DNA of 34,793 nucleotides, taken from the NCBI GenBank assembly GCA_016763285.1, contig JAESUC010000129.1, positions 1 to 34,793 on the forward strand, in the 5' to 3' direction. The position numbers were made by a program, and so were the translations under genes. The first letter of the stretch is position 1, and each line of letters begins with the position of its first letter. This stretch comes from Pseudomonas sp. GTDB taxonomy: Bacteria > Pseudomonadota > Gammaproteobacteria > Pseudomonadales > Pseudomonadaceae. Shown in pieces: positions 1 through 6,606 of this stretch. Under the pieces are notes generated by a model. The model had not been told where the DNA came from. It saw only the letters and a list, made by a program, of their open reading frames with translations, and searched no databases.

Positions 1-123
1 GAAGCGAGAGCTGATCTGTTTGAATACATCGAGCGGTTCCATAATCCCAGGATGCGACGTAGAGTTGCTGCTCAGGATCGGAAACTTACAGTCGTTTTAT
101 AACCGTCCGTGGAAACGGGGTAG
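1..123 (+). mobile_element. IS3-family transposase tail (3' remnant)
   Basis: Read in frame 1, the first bases encode the typical C-terminus of an IS3-family OrfB, including EARADLFEYIERF and NPRMRRRV. A TAA at 100-102 interrupts the frame. The same frame then continues as PSVETG and stops with TAG at 121-123, which is how I remember these transposases ending. The TAA therefore looks like a lysine codon (AAA) mutated to a stop. Right after the TAG the same frame enters an RND efflux gene (NPDEW...), so the element sits inside, or was deleted into, that gene. The 5' part of the transposase lies outside the window. Family is assigned by motif memory only. Confidence 0.7.
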
Positions 124-1350
124 AACCCGGATGAATGGGTCAGCGCGGACACGTTGGACGGTTTGTATGCCGCGATGAGCGAGCGATTCGAAAGCTTCCC
201 TGGTGCCAAGTTTAACTTCACCCAGCCTATCGCTGCGGCCGTAGATGAGTTGCTCACAGGCACGAAGGCCGAGCTCGCCGCCAAGCTATTTGGTGATGAT
301 CTCGATCTGCTGGTTGAAAAGGCCCAAGAAATCGAACAGGTGATGCGTACTGTAAACGGAGCCCAGGATGTTCAGCGTGATCAGATCGGTGGCACCCCGC
401 AATTGCGCATTACGCTGGATCGAGCCGCCATTGCCCGCTATGGACTGAATGTTAGCGATGTTCACGACACGCTTAGTGTAGCCGTGGGAGGAAGTGAAGC
501 GGGGCAGGTGTTCGAGGGTATTCGTCGTTTTGATATCTATGTCCGGCTAAAAAAGGAGGCGCGCAATGAGACGGAGGTCATTCGGCAATTGATTTTGGAG
601 AACACCGCTGGGCAGCGAATCCCGCTGGAGGAGCTAGCAGCAATTGAAGAGGTGGTTGGGCCGAGGCAAATCACCCGGGAGAACAATCAACGCTTCATTA
701 CCATTCAGACCAACGTACGCGATCGGGACATAGGCTCCTTTGTAGCCGAAGCCGACGCGGCTATTGCCAAGCAGGTCGAATTGCCGCCCGGGTATTTTCT
801 CAAATGGGGCGGCCAGTTTGAGCTTCAGCAACAGGCCAACAAACGGCTGATGATTGTGGTGCCGATTACCCTGGCGCTAGTTTTCGTGATGCTTTACGCA
901 AACTTCGGCTCACTTCGTAATGCGTTGCTGATCATGCTTAATATTCCGTTGGCTTTGGTAGGGGGTATTGTAGGCTTGTGGATGACAGGGCAGAGCTTGT
1001 CGGTGCCCGCGTCGATTGGTTTCATCGCGCTGTTTGGTATCGCATTGGAGAATGGTTTGGTGCTGGTCAGTTATCTCAATGAGTTGGTCAGGGACGGCGT
1101 TTCCGTTGCTGAAGCCAGTGTTCGCGCGGCTTGCGCACGGCTACGTGCGGTAATCATGACTGCGGTAACAACGGCGCTCGGTCTATTTCCACTCCTATTT
1201 GCCAGTGGTACAGGCAGCGAAGTGCAACGGCCTCTGGCGACCGTCGTGGTCGGGGGGCTGGTGACGGCTACGATTCTCACCCTGTTGGTTATTCCAGCCC
1301 TGTATCAATGGTTCGCTGATAAACCAGATGATATCGGCGAAACGCGTTGA
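124..1350 (+). pseudogene. Heavy-metal efflux RND pump (CzcA/CusA type), 5'-truncated
   Basis: This is the C-terminal 40% or so of an HAE-1/HME-type RND inner-membrane pump; whole proteins are about 1,040 residues. Family landmarks are FNFTQPIAAAVDELLTG, the AKLFGDDLDLL porter segment, GGQFE before the membrane block, MLYANFGSLRNALLIM, and a final bundle ending in LVIPALYQWF. The heavy-metal branch (CzcA/CusA) is suggested by these motifs and by the metal-transport neighbours. The first half, with TM1-6, is missing because an IS3 remnant abuts position 123. A TTG at 154 could start a 398-residue product, but without the first membrane bundle and half the porter domain it could not form a working trimer. 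I call it a relic. The downstream PII-like gene probably belonged to the same operon. Confidence 0.85.
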
Positions 1351-1365
1351 AAAGGAGATTACGTC

Positions 1366-1707
1366 ATGCAAGAGATCAAAGCTTACATCAAGAACCACAA
1401 GCTTGAAGCGGTGACCCTCGCGCTGCATCGGGTAGAGGGTATCAGTGGTATGAGTGTGTCCGAGGTACGTGGTTTTGGACGAAGTAAAGCCCATACCAGC
1501 GCATCTAATCCAATTGACGGTACGGCAGATTTCGTCAAGCACGTTAAGATCGAAATCGTGTGCCACGACCAGTACGTGGACGAGGCGCTTGAGGTGCTGA
1601 AAGGTTTAGCCCATACAGGGCTTCGCGGCGACGGTCGTATCTTCGTCAGCGATGTCAGTCGGGCGATCCGGATTGAAGATGGTGTGGAAGACAACACAGT
1701 GGTGTGA
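1366..1707 (+). CDS. PII-like signalling protein linked to metal efflux
   Basis: A 113-residue protein with the PII ferredoxin-like fold pattern. It opens MQEIKAYIKNHKLEAV, has the T-loop approach VSEVRGFGRSK, then KIEIVCHD, and ends with a GDGRIFVSDV strand like PII trimers. It lacks the canonical GlnB/GlnK uridylylation-site T-loop; the segment AHTSASNPIDGTADFVKHV replaces it. A divergent PII group (called PII-NG in the literature) is known to co-occur with CusA/CzcA RND genes, and this gene fits by position: 15 bp after the RND stop with a good ribosome-binding site (AAAGGAG at 1351-1357). Its job is presumably sensing linked to metal efflux, but ligand and partner are unknown. It has outlived truncation of the pump and ends at a clear terminator. 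Confidence 0.8.
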   Translation: MQEIKAYIKNHKLEAVTLALHRVEGISGMSVSEVRGFGRSKAHTSASNPIDGTADFVKHVKIEIVCHDQYVDEALEVLKGLAHTGLRGDGRIFVSDVSRAIRIEDGVEDNTVV

Positions 1708-1741
1708 CTTCAATACCGTCGAGATTTTGTGGGTGGTAATC

Positions 1742-1777
1742 GAAAATACCCGCCCGGCAAATTGTCGGGCGATTTTC
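1742..1777 (+). terminator. Bidirectional-type intrinsic terminator after the PII-like gene
   Basis: CGCCCGGC (1751-1758) pairs with GTCGGGCG (1764-1771) around the loop AAATT, with one G-U pair. The stem is extended by GAAAAT (1742-1747) against ATTTTC (1772-1777). A-rich and T-rich flanks on both sides would let it work in either direction. It separates the RND/PII unit from the CDF transporter. Confidence 0.75.
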
Positions 1778-1854
1778 AAATAGCAATGAGCCTAGAATCC
1801 AGGTTTTGGAACACAAAAACGCTATCATCCTAAACCCATGTGGAGGTGGACCCT

Positions 1855-2763
1855 ATGAGTCATGACCATACCCATATGTCTGGTGGGTCCAAAGACAAAC
1901 GCGTTGCTATTGCCATCTGGGCTAACGGAATACTGACCATCGCTCAGATAGGGGGCGGGATCTTCGCCGGCAGTCTTGCGTTAATTGCGGACGCCCTACA
2001 TAACTTTTCGGACATGGCTTCGTTAGTAATTGCTTATGCGGCTCGAAAGATAGCGCGCCGTCCCGCAGATGCAAAAATGACCTTCGGTTATGGTCGAATT
2101 GAGGTCGTTGCAGCGCTGATAAATTACACTTCATTGATTATTATCGGGTTTTACCTCGTTTACGAAGGCGGCATGCGCATTATTGATCCACCGGAAATAA
2201 AGGGCTGGTGGGTAGTCTGGCTGGGCGTTGTTGCGTTGACAGTCGATACATTGACCGCCGTGCTCACCTATTCTATGCAGAAAGATAGTGTCAACATTCG
2301 CGCTTTGTTTCTGCACAATCTTTCCGATGCACTTGCTTCTGTCGCCGTCATTATTGGCGGTGCCCTTATTCTGCTTTACGACCTACGTTGGGTTGATCCT
2401 GCAATCACGATAGGTATCGCCGGGTATGTGCTTTATCTAGGTTTTACCGAAATTGGTGGCACAGTCCGGACGCTGATGCTGGGAGTCCCGGTTGATCTGG
2501 ATGTTGAGGTTGTCATTACCGCGCTCTCAAGGGTCGATGGTGTTATTGATCTACACCATGTGCATTTTTGGCAAATGGAGGAGCACAAGGCATCGCTGGA
2601 AGCTCATGTGGTCATCGAACAAAATGCATGGAATCACTTTGAAGAGATAAAGCGCGAGATAAAACAGCTTTTGAAGCAGGATTTCGATATAAAACACTCT
2701 ACGCTGGAGTTCGAACATTCCGGCCATGTCGATATTGATTCGGAATTTTGTGAGCACGGTTAA
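1855..2763 (+). CDS. Cation diffusion facilitator (CzcD/ZitB-type metal/proton antiporter)
   Basis: A 302-residue CDF transporter that would export Zn2+, Co2+ or Cd2+ from the cytoplasm against protons. It starts with a short His-rich tail (MSHDHTHMSG). About six membrane segments follow, with the transport-site motifs LIADALHNFSDM in TM2 and LFLHNLSDALASV in TM5, each with the conserved His and Asp. The cytoplasmic C-terminal domain contains DLHHVHFWQMEEHKASLEAHV, the usual metal-binding dimerisation domain. An upstream in-frame GTG at 1840 exists, but GGAGG (1842-1846) is spaced 8 bp before the ATG at 1855, so I use 1855. It has its own transcription unit after the terminator at 1777. Its A+T-rich codon use differs from the chromosome right of 6.1 kb, in keeping with horizontal transfer. 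Exact metal not determinable. Confidence 0.92.
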   Translation: MSHDHTHMSGGSKDKRVAIAIWANGILTIAQIGGGIFAGSLALIADALHNFSDMASLVIAYAARKIARRPADAKMTFGYGRIEVVAALINYTSLIIIGFYLVYEGGMRIIDPPEIKGWWVVWLGVVALTVDTLTAVLTYSMQKDSVNIRALFLHNLSDALASVAVIIGGALILLYDLRWVDPAITIGIAGYVLYLGFTEIGGTVRTLMLGVPVDLDVEVVITALSRVDGVIDLHHVHFWQMEEHKASLEAHVVIEQNAWNHFEEIKREIKQLLKQDFDIKHSTLEFEHSGHVDIDSEFCEHG

Positions 2764-2841
2764 TCCGGCAGACTAATTGAAATCCGGAGCGCTGGTCGCC
2801 AAATAGCCATGTAAACTGCGCCCTGGCAGCAAACGCTCAGG

Positions 2842-3173
2842 CGCTGTAGTTCCCGTTACAGGCTGTTCAAGGCACTGTCCTGCGATACGGTCCCGCACTT
2901 CACTTCGCTAGCGAGCTTTCTCAGCGAAAATGCCGGAGCTATCGAAGCCGTATTTGAGCAGGTGCTACTGGTTTGTCATCAGCGGGTTTGCTGGGTAACG
3001 AGCTGTTTGCCATCGACAGTTACAAGACCTCATCCAATGCCGCCAAGGAGTGGTCAGGCACCTTCAAGGTATTGAAGGCCAAGCGCGACAAGTTACGCAA
3101 GCTGATACGCCACAATTTGGATGAACATCGTCAGCATGACTCCGCCGAGACGGAGGCCGAGATGGAACGGGCC
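2842..3173 (+). pseudogene. IS1182-type transposase remnant, frameshifted
   Basis: Two pieces of a DDE transposase like those of IS1182 are visible in different frames. The first (about 2842-2985) reads LFKALSCDTVPHFTSLASF and then AIEAVFEQVLLVCHQ. The second (about 2975-3170) reads LLGNELFAIDSYKTSSNAAK and EWSGTFKVLKAKRDKL, where the FAID segment holds a catalytic-region Asp. A frame change near 2980 (around CATCAGCGGGTTTGC) breaks the gene. The sequence stops at 3173, where the left end of an IS407-like element begins. Both ends of this transposase are missing. From the CDF stop (2763) to about 2841 I see nothing I can assign. Confidence 0.7.
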
Positions 3174-3247
3174 TGACCTTTCCCCCAAAATCCGCGCCAT
3201 GAACTCGATGAGATTTCCAGCTAACCTAGCAAGATGGAGATCTCGAT

Positions 3248-3514
3248 ATGAAGAAGACGCGATACACCGAAGAGCAAATCATTGGCGCTATCAAGGAGCA
3301 TGAGGCCGGCGCCAAGGTCGACGACATCTGCCGCAAGCTCAGCATATCCAGTGGCACGTTCTACAACTGGCGGAGCAAATACGCCGGTTTGGAAGTGAAC
3401 GAAGCGAAACGGTTGCGCGAGCTGGATTCAGAGAACAACAAGCTCAAAAAGCTCTTGGCAGACAAGCTGCTTGAAGTTGAGGCGATGAAGGACGTGCTCT
3501 CAAAAAAGTGGTAA
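3248..3514 (+). CDS. IS3-family transposase OrfA (HTH protein)
   Basis: An 88-residue DNA-binding subunit of an IS3/IS407-group transposase. MKKTRYTEEQIIGAIKEHE opens the helix-turn-helix, with the turn around VDDICRKLSISSGTFYNWR. A leucine-rich coiled coil follows (LRELDSENNKLKKLLADKLL), typical for OrfA multimerisation. The family's usual ending DVLSKKW is intact. A6G at 3502-3508 overlaps its end, allowing -1 frameshifting into orfB. The ORF is full length, but it could only help transposition if a complete OrfAB exists elsewhere, because its own orfB is broken. A GGAG-like ribosome-binding site (3237-3240) precedes the ATG. Confidence 0.88.
   Translation: MKKTRYTEEQIIGAIKEHEAGAKVDDICRKLSISSGTFYNWRSKYAGLEVNEAKRLRELDSENNKLKKLLADKLLEVEAMKDVLSKKW
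3502..3508 (+). promoter_or_regulatory. A6G slippery heptamer for programmed -1 frameshift
   Basis: AAAAAAG lies just before the orfA stop. OrfA is in frame 2 and OrfB in frame 1, so a -1 slip joins them. IS3-family elements are well known to make OrfAB this way. Here the product would be cut short by the later frameshift. Confidence 0.7.
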
Positions 3515-4000
3515 CGGCTGCAGGCCGAAAGGTAGCCGCCCGGCACTTGATTGAGCAGCACCGAGTCAGTGACCGGAGCGCCTGCCAGCTTGTAGGCATT
3601 TCCCGTAGCGCGTTTCGGTATCAAGCCAGGGCCAGGAATGACCATGCCTTGAGAGCGCAGCTCAGAGAGCTTGCTGCGCAGCAGTCAGCCTATGGCTATC
3701 TGTTTCTGCACAGCATGTTGAAGACCGAGGGCTTGGTGATCAACCGCAAGCGAACGTACCGGATATATACCGAGGAAAACTGCAGGTCCGCACCAGGCGA
3801 CGTAAGAAGCTGCAGCGTCTTCGGCAACCACTTGAAGTCCCTAGGGCCGTCAACGAGCCTTGGTCTATGGATTTTGTCTCTGATCAGTTGGCTAATGGCC
3901 GCCGCTTCCGAGTGTTGAACGTGGTGGATGATTTCCTCCGCGAAATGATCGGACAGCTGGTAGCAGTATCAATCAGTGGGCGCCACGTGGCGCGTTTCCT
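3508..4000 (+). pseudogene. IS3-family transposase OrfB, frameshifted and truncated
   Basis: OrfB begins VVTAAGRKVAARHLIEQHRV and continues with the HTH_21-type region SDRSACQLVGISRSAFRYQA. After RTYRIYTEEN the frame is lost. Adding one base near 3780 restores LQVRTRRRKKLQRLRQPLEV and then WSMDFVSDQLANGRRFRVLN, the start of the rve integrase domain with the first catalytic Asp, plus VVDDF with the second. The reading stops at SISGRHVARFL around 4000, so the final Glu region is absent. Normal OrfB is about 270-280 residues; about 165 remain. Non-functional by two independent lesions. Confidence 0.85.
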
Positions 4001-4206
4001 GAGGTGTAGCCGCCAAAATCCGCAGCTATTTTTTCAAACCAATCGGCGTTGTCTCGGTTGAAACGCGCTTTATCTTCTGCCGTCATTGACGCCAGCAGCG
4101 CAATTTTTCGAGCTCGGTTTTCAGCCTTAATGCGGCAGCCCGCTTCAAAGCCAGCGGGAATCTTTTCAAATTTCACCGGTGCCGTCCCCCAACTCCTAAC
4201 GTCCAT
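3973..4206 (-). pseudogene. Small island protein of unknown function, 3' end replaced by IS DNA
   Basis: An open frame of 77 codons. The first 65 or so look like genuine protein: MDVRSWGTAPVKFEKIPAGF, a basic helix AENRARKIALLAS, then AEDKARFNRDNADWFEKIAA. The last dozen codons (after DFGG) come from the truncated IS407-like element, so the natural C-terminus is lost. I do not recognise the family. It lies downstream of the integrase on the same strand, and its ATG overlaps the end of the preceding small frame by 11 bp, suggesting a short integrase-proximal operon. No strong ribosome-binding site is visible, consistent with translational coupling. Confidence 0.45.
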
Positions 4207-4423
4207 CTCGGAATGTATTGCTGTTGTGGTTTTCGTATGCCGCTATGAGTTCTTGCGTTTGATGTCGAGCAGCCCGCTCAGCATAACCCTCATTGAGAGT
4301 AGCCGCGTGATCAAAGTGCAGGATGCTGCACTTTTCTTGATGAAGTGAATGGAAAGTGCAGCATCGTTCACATTCCGGTTCGTATGGGGTGTGAAAGCGG
4401 TTGCTGATGCGTTCTGGCAGCTT
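4196..4423 (-). CDS. Candidate small protein directly after the integrase, no standard start
   Basis: Immediately after the integrase TGA (4424-4426) the same frame stays open for 75 codons to a TAG at 4196-4198. It has protein-like content: FHTPYEPECERCCTFHSLH, QEKCSILHFDHAATL, YAERAARHQTQELIAAYEN. There are three closely spaced cysteines (CERCC) and another in EKCS. There is no ATG, GTG or TTG in frame. CTG as second codon (MPERISNRF if used) or readthrough of the integrase stop are the only visible options. It may be a gene with a rare start, a decayed gene, or the old C-terminus of a longer integrase. Function unknown. Confidence 0.35.
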   Translation of the reverse strand, partial: KLPERISNRFHTPYEPECERCCTFHSLHQEKCSILHFDHAATLNEGYAERAARHQTQELIAAYENHNSNTFRDGR

Positions 4424-5854
4424 TCAACTGATCTTAGGCTCTGACAATACGACTTCCCGGCCTCCGACCATGATGGTGCGAGGCGTATTGGGCTCGATCT
4501 CAGCGGGTTTCGCTTTGCTTTTATTAACCTGAGGCGCTTCTTGGCCGTAAACCTTGATCCAATTCTTGTGGCCAAAGGCCTCTTTGAACAGATCGAGCAA
4601 GTATGCGTGCCAGTCGTTCAAGGCAGTCGCTTTTTCGTCGAAGTAGGCATACCTGTCGTAAATCGCGTCCACGCTCAAATCGGCGTGGTTCAGAATCCTG
4701 CCCCTTATATCTTTGCCTAGGCCCCGGCCGGACATATGGGTTGTAGCGGTTCTGCGTAAATCGTGAGCAGTGGGCCTTGGGTATCCTTCAGCAATGCGCA
4801 GCAAGCCTTCCGATTTTACTAGGTCGGAGTTGGCGACATAGGTGTCATAAAGCCTGCGCATTGCTCGGTTTAAAGAAGGCTGGGTCTGGTGGGATGTCCG
4901 GTCTCTTCCAGGTAAAACCCAGGGGCTCGGTTCTTCGATATTGCCGTTCTTTTCAAGTTTTACCGCTTGAAGATGATGGAGGTGCTGCAGGATCTTGCTC
5001 ACAGGGAAGGATAGGGGAGTCGCGATTGGGTTGTTGTTTTTCTCGAAACTGCCGGATCTGTCCCAAATCCCTTGGTCAAAATCCAGGTCTACCCAGCGCA
5101 TGGCCGCGATAGTCCCCGAACGCTGCGCAAGCATCAATGAAAGCAATAGCGCGAAACGAGTGGCGACGGTGATCGTGGGGCTCGCTAAACGTTTTAAAAA
5201 CCACACAATTTCATGCCGGTTGAGAGCTCGCTCTCTGGGCGTTTCTTTCGCGATGCTTTTCATCTTTACCAGTGGTGTGGCTTCGATAATGTCGCGCTCT
5301 ACGCAGAAATTGAACAGCTTCCGAACTACTGCTTGCAGGCGGTTCGCTGCGACTGGAGCGGTTTTGGCCTTGTCATCCAGTAGAGCCAGAATCTGTTTGC
5401 GTTTAACGTCTTGGAGTTTCATGTCCCCAATCGACTTTACAAAATCGTTTTTGAGCATTCGCTCGTCTTCTTTCCAAGATTTTTTGTTGGCTTTGGCCCA
5501 TACGAGGTAAGTATCCACCGCATCAGCTACGGAAGGGCTTGTGCGGTACTCGAACAGTTCGAGAGTTTTTTTCTTACCCGGATCGATACCTTGCTCTACC
5601 AACTGGGCAGCATGCGTTGACTTCGCTCGGGCATCCGCCAATGACATTTTTGGATAGGAGCCTAAAGTCAGCCTCCTTGGCTTGCCATGAAAGCTGTATA
5701 GCAGAATGTACGCAATTGACCTCTTGTTAACCCGTACGCCAAAAGTCCCCTGGCCATAAACAGGAGGGTCGAGGAATTCTTGGCGGGGGTTCTTCGGGTC
5801 ATATTTCAGCCGCTTCAGAAAATGTTCTTTCAATGCAGAGCGATTGCTGCTCAT
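4424..5854 (-). CDS. Tyrosine recombinase / P4-type island integrase
   Basis: A 476-residue site-specific recombinase that would integrate and excise the island at the neighbouring tRNA-Thr sequence. The N-terminal DUF4102-like arm-binding domain has the typical GVRVNKRSIAYILLYSFHGK and RRLTLGSYPKMSLADAR. A SAM-like core-binding domain follows (SVADAVDTYLVWAKANKKSW). The catalytic domain shows the first Arg in LMLAQRSGTIAAMRW, the HxxR box in AHDLRRTATTHM, the second His in RGRILNHADLS and the tyrosine nucleophile in AIYDRYAYF. All catalytic residues appear present. The ATG at 5854 has AAGGA at a normal distance. Two small frames follow on the same strand. The gene faces away from the attachment site, and GGGTAGG repeats lie directly upstream. 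Confidence 0.93.
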   Translation of the reverse strand: MSSNRSALKEHFLKRLKYDPKNPRQEFLDPPVYGQGTFGVRVNKRSIAYILLYSFHGKPRRLTLGSYPKMSLADARAKSTHAAQLVEQGIDPGKKKTLELFEYRTSPSVADAVDTYLVWAKANKKSWKEDERMLKNDFVKSIGDMKLQDVKRKQILALLDDKAKTAPVAANRLQAVVRKLFNFCVERDIIEATPLVKMKSIAKETPRERALNRHEIVWFLKRLASPTITVATRFALLLSLMLAQRSGTIAAMRWVDLDFDQGIWDRSGSFEKNNNPIATPLSFPVSKILQHLHHLQAVKLEKNGNIEEPSPWVLPGRDRTSHQTQPSLNRAMRRLYDTYVANSDLVKSEGLLRIAEGYPRPTAHDLRRTATTHMSGRGLGKDIRGRILNHADLSVDAIYDRYAYFDEKATALNDWHAYLLDLFKEAFGHKNWIKVYGQEAPQVNKSKAKPAEIEPNTPRTIMVGGREVVLSEPKIS

Positions 5855-5868
5855 GGCCGATCCTTTTT

Positions 5869-5923
5869 GGGGTAGGTTTCGGGTAGGAGTTTAGCGTTTC
5901 GGGTAGGATTGGGGTAGGAGTTT
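5869..5923 (+). repeat. Four GGGTAGG direct repeats upstream of the integrase
   Basis: GGGTAGG occurs at 5870-5876, 5881-5887, 5901-5907 and 5912-5918, mostly followed by (A)GTTT or TT. The second and fourth copies share GGGTAGGAGTTT. They lie between the integrase start and the tRNA fragment, where arm-type binding sites of tyrosine integrases are expected. They may also place the integrase promoter under autoregulation. No protein-coding explanation. Confidence 0.6.
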
Positions 5924-6056
5924 GACCATTTTTCTTTCGTGGTTATATATTGCCTGTTTTGGGCGTTACGGCGAATAAATCGTTTAGGAACATGAGGTTG
6001 GGATGGATTGATTTTGGGATATGGTCTCTAAGAGCCTCTGATTCCGTAGCAATAAC

Positions 6057-6106
6057 ACTGACTTGTAATCAGTAGGTCCCGAGTTCGACTCTTGGTGCCG
6101 GCACCA
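6057..6106 (+). tRNA. tRNA-Thr(UGU) 3' fragment, likely island attachment site
   Basis: From A6057 the sequence matches the 3' two-thirds of a bacterial tRNA-Thr. It has the anticodon arm CTGACTTGTAATCAG with anticodon TGT, a T-arm with GTTCGACT, the acceptor strand GCCGGC (6097-6102), discriminator A and encoded CCA (6104-6106). The 5' acceptor strand, D-arm and the bases before 6057 do not match: there is no GCCGGC...GGTAGAGC. This fragment is therefore not a functional gene. It is what remains on the chromosomal side when an element integrates in the tRNA and carries its own copy of the 3' part to rebuild the gene at the other end. Confidence 0.85.
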
Positions 6107-6116
6107 GCCAGTAAAA

Positions 6117-6146
6117 AACCCGCCTTTCCCAAGGCGGGTTTTTTTT
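6117..6146 (+). terminator. Strong intrinsic terminator of the tRNA-Thr locus
   Basis: AACCCGCCTT (6117-6126) pairs perfectly with AAGGCGGGTT (6131-6140) around TCCC, followed by a T run to 6146 and preceded by an A run. It lies 10 bp after the CCA, as expected for the original tRNA terminator. It also closes the minus-strand operon coming from the right. Confidence 0.9.
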
Positions 6147-6179
6147 GTCCGCATTTTCTGCGTCGGCCGTTGCCGGCGA

Positions 6180-6536
6180 TCAATTGAACCTGACCGGTCG
6201 CTCCCATATTCCCAGGGCCAGACAGCCCGAGGCTGAGGTGATCCAGTGGTGGCTGCCAGGTCGATGGATGACCAGGGTGCCGCTTGAATACAGGCGGTCG
6301 CCGTCCTGCTGGCTACCTTCCAGAATGAGAATGTGCTCGAAACCGGCATGCAGGTGGGTTGGTATGGAGGAGCCGGGCAGATAGTGGAGAAAGGCGGCGC
6401 GGGGGCTGTTGTCGTCCGATTGGTAAATGGGTGATATGAAAACGCCTTCGTTGAGAACCTCCCAGGTGCGAGATGCAATCAGTGATTGGCTGTCGAAGAT
6501 GTTGTCGATGATCAAGGCCGAGTCTGCAAAGTCCAT
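6180..6536 (-). CDS. Small cupin-domain protein, last gene of the ureide operon
   Basis: A 118-residue single-domain cupin. Metal-ligand positions are seen in THLHAGFEHILILEGSQ (two His, one Glu) and in the second motif VIHRPGSHHWITSASG. Its size and single barrel resemble the ChrR-like or anti-ECF cupins, but no zinc-finger N-terminus is present. It is the last gene of the operon, 70 bp after the biuret-hydrolase-like gene, and ends just before the tRNA terminator. I start it at 6536 because GGGAG is 5 bases upstream; an in-frame ATG at 6548 would add four residues. Role in ureide breakdown is unknown: possibly metal-dependent isomerisation or hydrolysis of a side product. Confidence 0.75.
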   Translation of the reverse strand: MDFADSALIIDNIFDSQSLIASRTWEVLNEGVFISPIYQSDDNSPRAAFLHYLPGSSIPTHLHAGFEHILILEGSQQDGDRLYSSGTLVIHRPGSHHWITSASGCLALGIWERPVRFN

Positions 6537-6606
6537 TGTGGCTCCCATTCAGAGGCCCGCACGGGGCCTCCCGGATTATTGTGAAAGGTGTATGACGCAG
6601 GGCCGC

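Larger units (their letters stand above)
3174..4000 (+). mobile_element. IS3-family (IS407-group) element, left end intact, right end lost
   Basis: The left end is placed at TGACCTTTCCCCC (3174-3186), the TGA-plus-C-run style of IS407-group inverted repeats, lying between the IS1182 remnant and orfA. It contains orfA (3248-3514), a slippery heptamer (3502-3508) and orfB, which has a frameshift and is cut off near 4000 before the last acidic catalytic residues. Because it starts inside the IS1182 transposase, it inserted after that element. No right inverted repeat is seen; the right end joins directly to reverse-oriented island genes, so a deletion took it. Confidence 0.75.

Noticed and set aside
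1806..1828. TTGGAA ... TATCAT as promoter of the CDF gene
   Set aside because: The boxes are only 11 bp apart, too close for a sigma-70 promoter.
3121..3303. Open frame spanning the IS1182/IS407 junction
   Set aside because: It crosses the insertion boundary and has no family resemblance.
4243..4575. Reverse-strand open frame of 110 codons overlapping the integrase 3' end
   Set aside because: It lies in a different phase within the end of the integrase gene and its content is not protein-like; the integrase frame is clearly real.
5984..6478. Reverse-strand open frame containing HQESNSGPTDYKSVLL
   Set aside because: This is a well-known false translation of the antisense strand of a tRNA gene; it also overlaps the tRNA terminator and the cupin gene.
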